A stretch of DNA of 64,000 nucleotides from Aurantiacibacter luteus (GCF_001010945.1 NZ_LBHB01000002.1:434001-498000), one strand, 5' to 3'. Positions 43,866-53,674 are shown, counted from the first letter of the stretch. Numbers and translations are program-made. The notes: generated from the sequence alone by a model not told the origin.

Positions 43866-45122
43866 ATGCATCTCAAGGAACTGAAACAGCGGACGCCGGC
43901 GGACCTCGTCGCCATGGCCGAGGAATACGAGGTCGAGGGCGCCAGCACGATGCGCCGGCAGGACCTGATCTTCGCGATCCTGCGCGAAGTGGCCGAAGAC
44001 GGCGAGGAAATCCTCGGCATCGGCACGATCGAGGTGCTGCAGGACGGCTTCGGCTTCCTGCGCAGCCCCGAGGCGAACTACCTCGCCGGGCCGGACGACA
44101 TCTACGTCTCGCCCAATCAGGTCCGCAAATGGGGCCTTCGCACCGGCGACACGGTGGAAGGCGAGATTCGCGCTCCCAAAGACGGCGAACGCTACTTCGC
44201 GCTGACCAAGCTCAAGTGCGTCAACTACGAGGACCCGGACGCGGTGCGCCATCGCACCAATTTCGACAACCTCACGCCGCTCTATCCCGACGAGCGCCTG
44301 CAGCTCGACACCAAGGACCCGACGGTCAAGGACAAGTCGGCCCGCGTGATCGACCTCATCAGTCCGCAGGGCAAGGGCCAGCGCGCGCTGATCGTGGCCC
44401 CGCCGCGCACCGGCAAGACGGTGCTGCTGCAGAACATCGCCAAGGCCATCACCGACAACCACCCCGAGGTCTTCCTCCTCGTCCTGCTCGTCGACGAGCG
44501 GCCCGAGGAGGTCACCGACATGCAGCGCAGCGTGAACGGCGAGGTGATCTCCTCGACGTTCGACGAACCTGCCAGCCGCCATGTGCAGGTGGCCGAGATG
44601 GTCATCGAAAAGGCCAAACGCCTGGTCGAACACAAGAAGGACGTGGTGATCCTGCTCGACTCCATCACCCGCCTCGGCCGTGCCTATAACACCGTTGTGC
44701 CGTCCTCGGGCAAGGTGCTGACCGGCGGTGTCGACGCCAATGCCCTGCAGCGCCCCAAGCGCTTCTTCGGCGCGGCGCGCAACATCGAGGAAGGCGGAAG
44801 CCTGTCGATCATCGCCACCGCGCTGATCGACACCGGCAGCCGCATGGACGAGGTGATCTTCGAAGAGTTCAAGGGCACCGGCAATTCCGAGATCGTGCTC
44901 GATCGCAAGGTGGCCGACAAGCGCATCTTCCCCGCGCTCGACGTGGGCAAGAGCGGCACCCGCAAGGAAGAGCTGCTGGTCGAGAAGGACCAGCTCAGCA
45001 AGATGTGGGTCCTGCGCCGCATCCTCATGCAGATGGGCACGGTCGATTCGATGGAATTCCTCCTCGACAAGATGAAGGATTCCAAGACCAACGAGGATTT
45101 CTTCGCCACGATGAACCAGTAG
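43866..45122 (+). CDS. rho: Transcription termination factor Rho
   Basis: A 418-residue hexameric RNA helicase. The N-terminal Rho_N helix-extended-loop domain ([20 protein letters not shown]) is followed by the RNA-binding cold-shock-like domain ([23 protein letters not shown]). The ATPase has Walker A APPRTGKT (178-185) and Walker [11 protein letters not shown]. Length is the normal compact form, without the large insertions of actinobacterial Rho. It lies in the conserved hemE-hemJ-rho block of alphaproteobacterial origins. Confidence 0.97.
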   Translation: MHLKELKQRTPADLVAMAEEYEVEGASTMRRQDLIFAILREVAEDGEEILGIGTIEVLQDGFGFLRSPEANYLAGPDDIYVSPNQVRKWGLRTGDTVEGEIRAPKDGERYFALTKLKCVNYEDPDAVRHRTNFDNLTPLYPDERLQLDTKDPTVKDKSARVIDLISPQGKGQRALIVAPPRTGKTVLLQNIAKAITDNHPEVFLLVLLVDERPEEVTDMQRSVNGEVISSTFDEPASRHVQVAEMVIEKAKRLVEHKKDVVILLDSITRLGRAYNTVVPSSGKVLTGGVDANALQRPKRFFGAARNIEEGGSLSIIATALIDTGSRMDEVIFEEFKGTGNSEIVLDRKVADKRIFPALDVGKSGTRKEELLVEKDQLSKMWVLRRILMQMGTVDSMEFLLDKMKDSKTNEDFFATMNQ

Positions 45123-45160
45123 GTCGGCCGGTCCGGCAGGGCTGCTGGCGGGCCGTCCGC

Positions 45161-46783
45161 CTAGCGCCCTGCGGACACGAAACTGTCCGCCCGTGCGCCC
45201 GCCCAGTCTCGGGCATAGGGCGTGCCACCCGGATCGGCGAGCAGTTCGCCCGGTTCGAGGAAGCGGTAGATGTTGTCGATGGTGTCCGACCGGGCACTGT
45301 TCTGACGTTCGAACAGGTGGCGCGGCTGGATCTGCCAGGGCGTTTCCAGCCCCATCGCCACGACCATCTCGCGCAGGGCATGAAGCGTGTGGCGCTGGAA
45401 GCGGGTGACGCGCTCCGCCTTGGTCGGCACCACCAGTCCGCGCTGACGGGTGGCGTCCTGCGTGGCGATGCCCGTCGGGCAACGGTCCGTGTGGCACTTC
45501 ATCGACTGCACGCAGCCCAGCGCGAACATGAATGCGCGGCCCGCGTTGCACCAGTCGGCGCCGAGGCCGAAATTCATCGCCATGCCCGCGCCCGAATGCA
45601 CCTTGCCCGCGGCCCCGATACGGATTTTGTCGCGCAGGTCCGCCCCCACGAGGGCGTTACGCGCCAGGATCAGCCCTTCGCGCAGGGGCATTCCCACCCG
45701 GTTTGAGAATTCCACCGGCGCGGCCCCGGTGCCGCCTTCGGCCCCGTCGATCACGATGTAATCGAGCATGATCCCGGTTGCGCACATGGCCTTGACCACG
45801 GCGAAGAATTCGTGCGGTTTGCCCATGCACAACTTGATGCCGACGGGTTTGCCGCCCGACAGTTCGCGCAGCTGCGCCGCCCATTCGAGCAGCCCGGTGG
45901 GCGTGGAAAAGGCGGAGTGGCCCGGGGGCGAAACGCAATCCGTGCCGACGGGTACGCCGCGCGCCTCGGCGATTTCCTCCGTCACCTTGGCGCCCGGCAA
46001 GACCCCGCCATGGCCGGGCTTGGCGCCCTGGCTCAACTTGATCTCGACCATCTTCACCTGGTCGATCTGCGCGGTATCGGCAAAGCGCGCGGGATCGAAG
46101 CGGCCGTCCTGCGTGCGGCAGCCGAAGTAGCCGCTGCCGATTTCCCATACGAGATCTCCGCCGTGGGAGCGATGATAGCGCGACAGGCCGCCCTCGCCGG
46201 TGTCGTGATAGAAATTGCCCGCCGCCGCGCCCTGGTTCAGCGCCATGATCGCGTTCGCCGACAGCGAGCCGAAGCTCATGGCGGAAATGTTGAGGAGCGA
46301 GGCCGAGTAGGGCCTGGTGCATTGGTCGCCGCCCACGTCCACCCGCCATTCGGATGGCGCATCCGCGTTGGGCACGATGGAGTGGGCCAGCCACTCGTAT
46401 TCGTCGGAATAGACGTCCAGCTCGGTGCCGAACGGATGCGAATCGAGCTGGCCCTTGCTGCGGGCATAGATCAGCGCGCGTTCGTCGTGATTGAAGGGCC
46501 GCCCCTCGAGGTCGCCCTCGACGATGTAGCTGCGCAGGTACGGCCGCATGTCCTCCATCAGCCAGCGCACGCGGGCCAGCAGCGGGTAGTTGCGCCGCAG
46601 GGTGTGCTTGCGCTGCACGAAGTCCCACAGCGCCACCAGCAGCAGCGGCACGGTCAGCACCAAGCCCCAGAGCCAGTACCCGCCGGCGGTCACCAGCAGT
46701 GCGGTCAGCGCCAGCAGCAGCGCCGGCAGGGCAAAGCGGGTGACGAGTCTCGCGGATTCGCGAAGGTTGGCCCGGTTCTCCAT
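45161..46783 (-). CDS. FMN-binding glutamate synthase-family protein with membrane anchor
   Basis: A 540-residue protein. Two hydrophobic helices near the N-terminus (about 18-50) anchor a cytoplasmic domain resembling the FMN-binding, synthase part of glutamate synthase large subunit (SAMSFGSLSANAIMALNQGA; EIKLSQGAKPGHGG; VIDGAEGGTGAAP; ALGCVQSMKCHTDRCPTGIATQD with the iron-sulfur cysteines). It has no glutaminase domain, so it is not a complete GltB; stand-alone members are poorly characterised. It is the only leftward gene between rho and mnmE. The ATG at 46783 was preferred over GTG at 46789. Confidence 0.87.
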   Translation of the reverse strand: MENRANLRESARLVTRFALPALLLALTALLVTAGGYWLWGLVLTVPLLLVALWDFVQRKHTLRRNYPLLARVRWLMEDMRPYLRSYIVEGDLEGRPFNHDERALIYARSKGQLDSHPFGTELDVYSDEYEWLAHSIVPNADAPSEWRVDVGGDQCTRPYSASLLNISAMSFGSLSANAIMALNQGAAAGNFYHDTGEGGLSRYHRSHGGDLVWEIGSGYFGCRTQDGRFDPARFADTAQIDQVKMVEIKLSQGAKPGHGGVLPGAKVTEEIAEARGVPVGTDCVSPPGHSAFSTPTGLLEWAAQLRELSGGKPVGIKLCMGKPHEFFAVVKAMCATGIMLDYIVIDGAEGGTGAAPVEFSNRVGMPLREGLILARNALVGADLRDKIRIGAAGKVHSGAGMAMNFGLGADWCNAGRAFMFALGCVQSMKCHTDRCPTGIATQDATRQRGLVVPTKAERVTRFQRHTLHALREMVVAMGLETPWQIQPRHLFERQNSARSDTIDNIYRFLEPGELLADPGGTPYARDWAGARADSFVSAGR

Positions 46784-46928
46784 CAGCACCGCACTCCGGG
46801 CGATGAGGGTCTGGCGCGGGAGTGGCTGGAATTCGCCGCGAACTCGCTCATATAGGGACTCCCGCTGCGCGCCTGGGGGTCTCGGCGCTCAGCCTCACTA
46901 CGCGGCAGGCCCGGAAAGGTGTCCCGAG

Positions 46929-47198
46929 ATGAAGCTCCATATCGAGATCGACTGCACTCCCGAGGAAGCGCGCCAGTTCATGGGCTTGCCCGATGTCGAG
47001 CAGGCCAATGCGATCTACGTCGATACCATCACCAAGGCGATGAAGGGCGTGACCAACACCGACCAGCTCGAACAGTATGCGAAGCAGCTGGCGCCGATGG
47101 GGCAGATGGGCCTGAAGATGTTCCAGAGCTTCGTGGACGGAGCGAGCAAGGCGTCGGGCACTTCCTCGCGGCGGCCGGGTGGCAAGACGGACGACTGA
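46929..47198 (+). CDS. DUF6489-like small protein
   Basis: An 89-residue soluble, mostly helical protein starting MKLHIEIDCTPEEARQFMGLPDVE, a pattern I associate with a small sphingomonad family (DUF6489). The middle is rich in Gln and Met (YAKQLAPMGQMGLKMFQSF) and the C-terminus is disordered and charged. The strand beginning resembles that of a DNA- or polymer-associated phasin-like helix bundle, but function is unknown. It ends 10 bases before the mnmE start and is probably co-transcribed with it. Confidence 0.7.
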   Translation: MKLHIEIDCTPEEARQFMGLPDVEQANAIYVDTITKAMKGVTNTDQLEQYAKQLAPMGQMGLKMFQSFVDGASKASGTSSRRPGGKTDD

Positions 47199-47208
47199 GC
47201 GCGGGCGC

Positions 47209-48483
47209 GTGGATACCATCTTCGCCCTGTCGAGCGGCGCGCCGCCGGCGGGGATCGGGGTAATTCGCATAACCGGCCCGGCCGCGCCGATGGCACTGAT
47301 GGCGATCGCGGGCAGGGTCCCGGCGCCCCGTCACGCCACGCGGGCGGTCTTTCGCGACGGTAGCGGCGAGGCTCTCGACGATGGATTGATGCTGTTCTTT
47401 CCCGGTCCGGCCTCCGCGACGGGGGAGGACCTGGCCGAATTGCATTGCCACGGCGGCCGCGCGGTGGTCGCCGCGATAGAGGCTGCGCTATCCGCGCTGC
47501 CGGACTGTCGCCGGGCCGAGCCAGGAGAGTTCACCCGCCGCGCTTTTGCCAACGGCCGGATCGACCTTGCCGAGGCTGAGGGACTGGCGGACCTTCTGGC
47601 GGCCGAAACGCAGCTGCAGCGGCGCAGCGCATTGCAGCTGGCCAGCGGTGCGTTTTCGCGGCAGGTCGAGGAGTGGCGTGCTTCGGTGTTGGCGCTCTCC
47701 GCACAAGTCGAGGCTGTGCTGGACTTCGACGACGAAGACGATGTGGCCGAGCTTCCGGCCAGTTTCTCCACCTCGGTAAATGAATTGTCGCAAGCCTTGC
47801 TGGGCGCGCTGGACGCTCCGCACGCGGAGACCTTGCGCGATGGCTACCGGGTCGCCCTGGCCGGGCCGCCCAATGCCGGGAAATCCACGCTTTTCAATGC
47901 CTTGTGCGGGGATGATGCGGCGATTACAGCAGATACCGCGGGCACCACGCGGGATGTTCTTACGCGTCCGTTGGCGCTTGCCGGCATTCCCTTCACGCTG
48001 GTCGACATGGCCGGGCTGCGTGCTCCCGGCGACGACGGTATCGAGGCCATCGGTATCGCCCGCGCTCAAGGGGAAATCCAGCGTGCCGACCTCGTGCTGT
48101 GGCTGGGGAGGGAGGGCTCCGGTCCGGAGGGGAGCTGGGAGATCGATGCCCAATGCGACCGTCCCGAGCGCGAACCCAAGGTCGCGCCGCGTCTGCGCGT
48201 CTCTGCGGTTACCGGTGAGGGCATGGACGACCTGCGCCGCGCCCTGATCGAGCGGGCACGCGAAGAGATGCCGACCCCGGGCGCAACCGCGCTGAACCGG
48301 CGTCAGCGCGAGCGGATGGGTGAGGCGCTGGAGGCCTTGGACGGCGCCGAGGGGCTCGGCGATCCGCTTCTTGTTGCCGAGCAGTTGCGGCGCTGCCGTG
48401 CGGCCTTCGATGCCTTGGTTGGAAGGACCTCCACGGAGGACGTACTCGACACGCTGTTTGGCCGATTCTGCATCGGCAAATAG
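47209..48483 (+). CDS. mnmE: tRNA modification GTPase MnmE
   Basis: A 424-residue MnmE, which with MnmG installs the aminomethyl-type modification on wobble uridine 34 of several tRNAs. Residues 1-115 are the folate-binding domain. The G domain, inserted in a helical domain, has G1 GPPNAGKS (219-226), G2 TAGTTRD (243-249) and G3 DMAGL. The C-terminal CIGK (421-424) carries the essential cysteine. The GTG start at 47209 gives the typical N-terminus (DTIFALSS). A parS site begins 2 bases after its stop. Confidence 0.95.
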   Translation: MDTIFALSSGAPPAGIGVIRITGPAAPMALMAIAGRVPAPRHATRAVFRDGSGEALDDGLMLFFPGPASATGEDLAELHCHGGRAVVAAIEAALSALPDCRRAEPGEFTRRAFANGRIDLAEAEGLADLLAAETQLQRRSALQLASGAFSRQVEEWRASVLALSAQVEAVLDFDDEDDVAELPASFSTSVNELSQALLGALDAPHAETLRDGYRVALAGPPNAGKSTLFNALCGDDAAITADTAGTTRDVLTRPLALAGIPFTLVDMAGLRAPGDDGIEAIGIARAQGEIQRADLVLWLGREGSGPEGSWEIDAQCDRPEREPKVAPRLRVSAVTGEGMDDLRRALIERAREEMPTPGATALNRRQRERMGEALEALDGAEGLGDPLLVAEQLRRCRAAFDALVGRTSTEDVLDTLFGRFCIGK

Positions 48484-48484
48484 C

Positions 48485-48500
48485 TGTTCCACGTGAAACA
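48485..48500. promoter_or_regulatory. parS: parS site 1
   Basis: TGTTCCACGTGAAACA matches the bacterial parS consensus TGTTNCACGTGAAACA exactly. It lies in the short gap between mnmE and mnmG, 2.5 kb upstream of parA. It is a loading site for ParB. Confidence 0.95.
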
Positions 48501-48556
48501 ACAACCGCGCAGCTAATCCTTTGACCGGGATTTGGCCGGCCACTATCTGCCACTCC

Positions 48557-50410
48557 ATGAGCGCATTCGACATCATCGTGATCGGCGGGGGCCATGCTGG
48601 CTGCGAGGCGGCGGCCGTATCGGCGCGCATGGGCCTTGCAATCGCGCTTGTCACCTTCGGTGCTGCCACTGTCGGAGCGATGAGTTGCAACCCGGCCATC
48701 GGCGGTTTGGGCAAGGGTCATCTCGTCCGGGAGGTCGATGCCTTCGACGGGCTGATCGGTCGTGCGGCGGACGCCGCGGCCATCCATTACCGGATGCTAA
48801 ACCGCTCGAAGGGGAGTGCGGTGCAGGGTCCGCGCGTGCAGGCGGACCGCAGGCTGTTCCGCCGAGCGGTTCAGGCAATGCTCGCTGCGCAGCCCACCCT
48901 CCGAATCGTCGAAGGAGAGGCAGCCGCGCTCGTCATGCAGGGCGAGCGTGTTACCGGTATCGAACTTGCCGACGGCTCCACCCTGACCGCGAAAGCCGTA
49001 ATCTTATGCACCGGCACTTTCTTGGGCGGGAAGCTCTTTCGTGGCGAGGAACGGCTCGAGGGTGGACGCATCGGGGAAAATTCCGCGCAATGCCTGGCCG
49101 AGCAGCTGCGTAGGGCGAACCTGCCTATGGCGCGCCTTAAGACGGGAACTCCGCCTCGGCTGGACGGACGAACCATCGATTGGGCGCGTCTGGAAGAACA
49201 GCCTTCCGATGATGAGCCGTGGACGATGTCGCCGCTTACAGGTGCTCGTGCCAATCCGCAGGTGTTCTGCGCTATCACGCGCACCAATGCCAAGGCGCAC
49301 GAGATTATCGCGGCGAGCCTCGACCGTTCCCCCTTGTTCACCGGCGCCATCGATGCGGCGGGTCCACGATATTGCCCGTCGATCGAGGACAAGATTCACC
49401 GCTTCGCCGACCGCGACGGGCACCAGGTCTTCCTCGAACCCGAGGGGCTGGGGACTCATCTGGTCTATCCCAACGGCATCAGCACCTCACTTCCCACCGA
49501 TGTCCAGCTGGCGATGCTCCATGCCATGAAGGGACTGAAAGAAGTTCGGATGGAGGTGCCAGGTTACGCGGTCGAATACGACCATATCGACCCTCGTGCG
49601 CTGGGTCGGGATCTGCAGGTGCGCGCCATTCCGGGACTGTACTTTGCAGGCCAGATCAACGGCACGACCGGGTATGAGGAAGCGGCCGCACAGGGCTTGT
49701 GGGCGGGTCTGCACGCGTCGTGCGATGTGCTAGATCGCGCCCCTCCAGCGCTTGACCGCGCCAACAGCTATATGGCGGTGATGGTGGACGATCTTACGCT
49801 GCAAGGGGTCAGCGAGCCGTATCGCATGCTGACGGCCCGGGCCGAGTTCCGGCTGCGATTGCGAGCCAATAACGCAAGTTCCCGCTTGACCCCAATGGCC
49901 ATTGACGTGGGTTGCGTGGGAAGCGAACGCAGGGACTGGTTCCAGCAGCGCGAATGTGAGCGTTCCACGTGGAACAAGGCTTTTGCCAACAACGTTACCT
50001 CCAGCGAATTGCACGACGCGGGTGCACCGGTGCGCCGCGATTCAGGGCGACGCTCAATATCCGAATGGCTTACGTTTCCCGGCATGAACCTGGACATCTT
50101 CTCCCCGTGGCTTCCGACGGGACTGGCGCCGCACTCCGCTATCGCGGAAGAAGTAGCGGAGGACAGTTTTTATGCGCCATACCTGGCGCGTCAGGAGGCC
50201 GAATTGCGAGACCTTCGGCAAAGCGAGGAGGTGAAGCTGGGGGACGAGTTTCCCTATGCCAATGTTCCCGGTCTCTCGAATGAAATGGTCGAGAGGCTAT
50301 CGCTGGCGAGCCCTTCCACTCTTGCCGCTGCCAGTCGTGTGCGGGGGATCACCCCTGCCGCACTTGCGGCGTTACTCGTTCACGCACGGCGTCTCTCGAG
50401 AGCGGCATGA
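48557..50410 (+). CDS. mnmG: tRNA modification FAD enzyme MnmG
   Basis: A 617-residue FAD-dependent partner of MnmE. The dinucleotide-binding motif is [17 protein letters not shown] near residues 6-22; other family segments are [34 protein letters not shown] and [21 protein letters not shown], then [13 protein letters not shown]. The ATG at 48557 gives the standard N-terminus. A parS site lies inside the coding sequence, using codons for Arg-Ser-Thr-Trp-Asn. Its stop overlaps the rsmG start by 4 bases. Confidence 0.96.
   Translation: MSAFDIIVIGGGHAGCEAAAVSARMGLAIALVTFGAATVGAMSCNPAIGGLGKGHLVREVDAFDGLIGRAADAAAIHYRMLNRSKGSAVQGPRVQADRRLFRRAVQAMLAAQPTLRIVEGEAAALVMQGERVTGIELADGSTLTAKAVILCTGTFLGGKLFRGEERLEGGRIGENSAQCLAEQLRRANLPMARLKTGTPPRLDGRTIDWARLEEQPSDDEPWTMSPLTGARANPQVFCAITRTNAKAHEIIAASLDRSPLFTGAIDAAGPRYCPSIEDKIHRFADRDGHQVFLEPEGLGTHLVYPNGISTSLPTDVQLAMLHAMKGLKEVRMEVPGYAVEYDHIDPRALGRDLQVRAIPGLYFAGQINGTTGYEEAAAQGLWAGLHASCDVLDRAPPALDRANSYMAVMVDDLTLQGVSEPYRMLTARAEFRLRLRANNASSRLTPMAIDVGCVGSERRDWFQQRECERSTWNKAFANNVTSSELHDAGAPVRRDSGRRSISEWLTFPGMNLDIFSPWLPTGLAPHSAIAEEVAEDSFYAPYLARQEAELRDLRQSEEVKLGDEFPYANVPGLSNEMVERLSLASPSTLAAASRVRGITPAALAALLVHARRLSRAA
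49961..49976. promoter_or_regulatory. parS: parS site 2, inside mnmG
   Basis: CGTTCCACGTGGAACA matches parS at 15 of 16 positions, with a C at the first base and a symmetrical TTCCACGTGGAA core. It lies within the mnmG reading frame, 1.1 kb upstream of parA. Confidence 0.85.
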
Positions 50411-51033
50411 TCACCACGGAAGCGCAGGCGCGATCGTTCAGCGCGGAACGTTGCGATGAGCGAGGGTTGGAACGAATAGAGCGCTTCATCGAGCAACTTC
50501 GAGACGAGAATTCGAGGCAAAATCTCGTCTCGTCCGCGAGTTTGGACCATGTCTGGCAACGTCACATCGCCGACAGCCTGCAAATACTCGACCATGTTCC
50601 ACGTGAAACAGGAACGTGGCTCGACCTCGGCAGCGGTGCGGGCTTGCCAGGCTTGGTTGTCGCATTGGCGCGACCGGAGCAATCGATCATCCTAGTCGAA
50701 TCGCGTAAGCGGCGGATAGAATGGTTGCGGGCCAATATCAGCCAATTCGGGCTCACGAATTGCTCAGTCGAAGGCAGCAGACTCGAGAACGTGGAGACCC
50801 GGCAGGTCTCAATTATTACTGCACGCGCCTTTGCCCCGCTGGGTAAGCTGATGGACTTGTCCACCCGGTTTTCCACACGCTCGACCTTATGGGTGTTGCC
50901 GAAAGGCCGTTCGGCAGCGCAAGAACTGGCCGAGCAGCCTCCCTACGTCCGCGCGATGTTTCACGTGGAACAGTCCCGGACCGATCCGGAGGCAGCAATT
51001 TTGGTGGGGCAAGGGAGGCCTTCGCGCACATGA
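50407..51033 (+). CDS. rsmG: 16S rRNA m7G527 methyltransferase RsmG
   Basis: A 208-residue SAM-dependent methyltransferase that modifies G527 of 16S rRNA. Motifs are HIADSLQIL, the SAM loop [26 protein letters not shown] and ITARAFAPL. It carries two parS sites in its own codons, encoding HVPRET and FHVEQS. Base composition is lower in G+C than the flanking genes. Start and stop overlap mnmG and parA respectively (ATGA). Confidence 0.94.
   Translation: MITTEAQARSFSAERCDERGLERIERFIEQLRDENSRQNLVSSASLDHVWQRHIADSLQILDHVPRETGTWLDLGSGAGLPGLVVALARPEQSIILVESRKRRIEWLRANISQFGLTNCSVEGSRLENVETRQVSIITARAFAPLGKLMDLSTRFSTRSTLWVLPKGRSAAQELAEQPPYVRAMFHVEQSRTDPEAAILVGQGRPSRT
50595..50610. promoter_or_regulatory. 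parS: parS site 3, inside rsmG
   Basis: TGTTCCACGTGAAACA is identical to site 1 and to the parS consensus. It encodes part of HVPRET in rsmG. Confidence 0.95.
50957..50972. promoter_or_regulatory. parS: parS site 4, inside rsmG
   Basis: TGTTTCACGTGGAACA is the reverse-complement form of TGTTCCACGTGAAACA, identical to the sites 1 and 3 in the opposite orientation. It encodes part of MFHVEQS and lies 57 bases before the parA ATG. Confidence 0.95.
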
Positions 51034-51806
51034 TCGTCATCGCGATTGCCAATCAGAAGGGCGGGGTGGGGAAGACCACCAGTGCCATCAACGTCGCCAC
51101 TGCGATGGCGGCCAGCGGTTGGCGCACGCTGCTGATCGATCTCGATCCGCAAGGCAATGCTTCGACCGGGATCGGCGTAAGCGCAGCTGCGCGCGAGGCG
51201 TCCAGCTATGACGTGCTGGTTGACCAAGTGCCTGTTTCCGAATGTATTTCGTCCACCAGCATCCCCGGGCTGGATCTCCTGCCCGCTACCGTCGACCTCA
51301 GCGGGGCCGAAATCGAATTGGTCGCTGCCGAGAACCGCACCTACCGTCTGCGCGAGGCCTTGGCCGGGCATCGGGGGCACGACGTCGCTTTCATTGACTG
51401 CCCTCCGTCGCTGGGGCTGCTCACGCTCAACGCGCTCTGCGCCGCAGATACCCTGCTGGTACCGCTGCAGTGCGAGTTTTTCGCGCTCGAGGGCCTCAGC
51501 CAGCTGCTCCAGACCGTTGAGCAGGTCCAGCAACGCTTTAACCCCGATCTCGGCATTGTGGGCGTCGCGCTCACCATGTTCGATCGCCGCAACCGCCTGA
51601 CGGACCAGGTGGCCGACGACGTCCGGGAATGTCTCGGCGATCTTGTTTTCAACGCGGTCATTCCCCGCAACGTCCGCCTGTCGGAAGCTCCGAGCCACGG
51701 ACTGCCCGCGCTCGTCTACGACCATTCGTGCATGGGAAGCCGCGCCTACATGGACCTGGCGCGCGAACTGATCGGCAGGCTTCCAAAGGAGAGGGCAGCG
51801 GCATGA
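51030..51806 (+). CDS. parA: Chromosome partitioning ATPase ParA
   Basis: A 258-residue deviant-Walker ATPase. The ParA/MinD Walker A is KGGVGKTT (residues 10-17) with the signature lysine; DLDPQGNAST is the A' motif and FIDCPPSLGLLT the Walker B region. It binds DNA non-specifically as an ATP dimer and pulls ParB-parS complexes toward the new pole. It overlaps rsmG upstream and parB downstream by 4 bases each. Confidence 0.96.
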   Translation: MIVIAIANQKGGVGKTTSAINVATAMAASGWRTLLIDLDPQGNASTGIGVSAAAREASSYDVLVDQVPVSECISSTSIPGLDLLPATVDLSGAEIELVAAENRTYRLREALAGHRGHDVAFIDCPPSLGLLTLNALCAADTLLVPLQCEFFALEGLSQLLQTVEQVQQRFNPDLGIVGVALTMFDRRNRLTDQVADDVRECLGDLVFNAVIPRNVRLSEAPSHGLPALVYDHSCMGSRAYMDLARELIGRLPKERAAA

Positions 51807-52786
51807 GCGACAACGAGACCGAGAACGGCGAGGCGCGCCCCGCCGCGCCCCGGCGCAAGCTGGGCAAGGGCCTCGGCGCGCTGCTGGGCGAGGCGCGGCG
51901 GGAGGAGCCGCTGGTGGCTTCGCGCCCCACTCCGCGACTGTCCGGCGGGCTCGCCTATCCGGCCGAGAGGGGGGGCGCCACGACCGATGGCCTCGCCACC
52001 ATCGCCATTGCCGACATCGAACCGCATCCCGATCAGCCGCGCCGGTTTTTCGACGAGGAAGCACTGGCGGAGCTAGCCGCGTCGATCGCCAGCCGCGGCG
52101 TGATCCAGCCGGTGATCGTGCGTCCGCTGGCGAACGGGAAGTTCCAGCTGGTGGCCGGCGAGCGCCGCTGGCGCGCTTCGCAAAAGGCGCAGCTGCACGA
52201 AATCCCTGCCTTGATCCGCGACCTCGCCGATCGCGACGTGATGGCGCTCGCCCTCATCGAGAACGTGCAGCGCGAGGACCTGAACCCGGTCGAGGAGGCG
52301 CGCGCTTATCAGCGCCTCGCCGAATACGAGGACATGACACAGGCAGAGATTGCCGGGCTGGTCGAGAAATCCCGCAGCCATGTCGCAAACCTTCAACGAC
52401 TGCTGTCGCTGCCCGACGACGTTCTCGATCACATCGAGACCGGGCGGCTCGACATGGGCCATGGCCGCGCGCTGATCGGGCTCGACAATGCATCGGACTT
52501 GGCGAACGAGGCTATCGCCAAGAGTCTCTCGGTGCGCGATGTCGAGAAACTCGCGCGCAAGGCCAAGGCTGGCGATACACCGGCGCAGCGCCGCGCTCGC
52601 CCGCCGCGCGACCCGGCGCAAGACGCCGACATCGCGGCGGTCGAGAACCACCTCGAGGAATTTCTCGGCCTGCCGGTGAAGATTGCCACGGACAGTGACC
52701 CACGGTCGGGCGCGGTGACTGTGCGTTTCCGCACCTTAGACCAGTTAGACCTTATCTGTCAAAGGCTTACGGGCGGCGGCATCTGA
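51803..52786 (+). CDS. parB: Chromosome partitioning protein ParB
   Basis: A 327-residue ParB. The N-terminal LGKGLGALLGE (20-30) is the region that stimulates ParA. The CTP-binding domain follows (IEPHPDQPRRFFDEEALAELAASI), with its key motif GERRWRAS at 119-126. The parS-recognising helix-turn-helix is around MTQAEIAGLVEKSRSHVANLQRL (178-200), and the C-terminal 50 residues form the dimer domain. It should clamp onto the four parS sites listed here. It is the last gene of the rightward cluster and ends before a hairpin. Confidence 0.96.
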   Translation: MSDNETENGEARPAAPRRKLGKGLGALLGEARREEPLVASRPTPRLSGGLAYPAERGGATTDGLATIAIADIEPHPDQPRRFFDEEALAELAASIASRGVIQPVIVRPLANGKFQLVAGERRWRASQKAQLHEIPALIRDLADRDVMALALIENVQREDLNPVEEARAYQRLAEYEDMTQAEIAGLVEKSRSHVANLQRLLSLPDDVLDHIETGRLDMGHGRALIGLDNASDLANEAIAKSLSVRDVEKLARKAKAGDTPAQRRARPPRDPAQDADIAAVENHLEEFLGLPVKIATDSDPRSGAVTVRFRTLDQLDLICQRLTGGGI

Positions 52787-52793
52787 CACTGCG

Positions 52794-52814
52794 GCGGCGC
52801 GAAAGTCGCGCCGC
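52794..52814. terminator. Hairpin between convergent parB and the glycine-zipper gene
   Basis: GCGGCGCGA and TCGCGCCGC form a perfect 9-bp stem with an AAG loop, 8 bases after the parB stop. There is no T-tract on either side, so any termination would be weak or Rho-assisted. Confidence 0.45.
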
Positions 52815-52828
52815 GCGACTTGTCCGGC

Positions 52829-53674
52829 TCAGGATCCCGCGATCGGGGTGAGCTTGCCCGGCTCGCGAATAGGGCGACGAATCGTGCGGCGGGCGCGCGG
52901 ACGCGGGGCCGGTGCGGCCTCCTCGATCTCGACAATTTCTTCCGTCACGATGGTGCGGCAATTGGCGTCGTGGCGATGCCCGCCCATGCCATGCGCCGCG
53001 ACGGGCATGACCATCATCATCTGCTGCTGGCCGTAGCCCCACGATCCGCCGCCCATCTCGTAGCGGCGCAGATAGGCATCGCAGTAGCGATCGGCCCAGA
53101 TCTCGCCGCGCGAAGCATAGCCGTCGCCGTCGCTGTCCAGCGCCGAGCCGACCGCGGCCCCGGCCAGCCCGCCGACACCCGCACCGATCAGGGTGCCGGC
53201 CGTGCGGTTGCCGTCGGCGACGCGGTTGCCGATCACGCCGCCAGTGACCGCACCCACCAGCCCGCCGATGACTGCGCCGTTGCCGCCGCGCCGGTCGTAA
53301 TAGCGGTCATCATCGTAGTAGCCGCCGCCGTCGGCCATCAGCAGGCGGCAGTCGGAAAGCCAGGCTTCGCGCTCGGCCAGCGTATAGGCGAGACGGCCAT
53401 CGGGCGAAGCGGGCAGGTAGCGCGGATCGCGCCTTGCGTCGCCGTGCCCCTCGGCGTGGTAGGTGCCGTCCCATTCGCCTTCGTAGTGGTCGCGGTCGAC
53501 CCAATGGCCTTCCCAGCCGCCCTGGTAACGCCCGTCGTAGCCGTCGGGATCGGCAGCGATGTCGTGCTCGTAGACCACGGCGCCATCGTCGTAGACGACC
53601 TCCTGCGCGAGAGCCGGGGTGGACACCGCCAGCAAGGCGGCGCTTGCGAGCAGCAGGCGGTTACGGGTCGACAT
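52829..53674 (-). CDS. Exported glycine-zipper protein with an EF-hand loop
   Basis: A 281-residue exported protein. A signal peptide ends near ALAQ. Residues 40-130 are rich in Tyr, Asp, Gly and Trp. Residues 131-179 form a glycine-zipper 2TM-like segment (GAVIGGLVGAVTGGVIGN, then GTLIGAGVGGLAGAAVG), common in outer-membrane-associated proteins. It is followed directly by a canonical EF-hand loop (180-191, DSDGDGYASRGE), a likely calcium site. The C-terminal region is Arg/Pro-rich. Function unknown; envelope location is likely. Confidence 0.78.
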   Translation of the reverse strand: MSTRNRLLLASAALLAVSTPALAQEVVYDDGAVVYEHDIAADPDGYDGRYQGGWEGHWVDRDHYEGEWDGTYHAEGHGDARRDPRYLPASPDGRLAYTLAEREAWLSDCRLLMADGGGYYDDDRYYDRRGGNGAVIGGLVGAVTGGVIGNRVADGNRTAGTLIGAGVGGLAGAAVGSALDSDGDGYASRGEIWADRYCDAYLRRYEMGGGSWGYGQQQMMMVMPVAAHGMGGHRHDANCRTIVTEEIVEIEEAAPAPRPRARRTIRRPIREPGKLTPIAGS

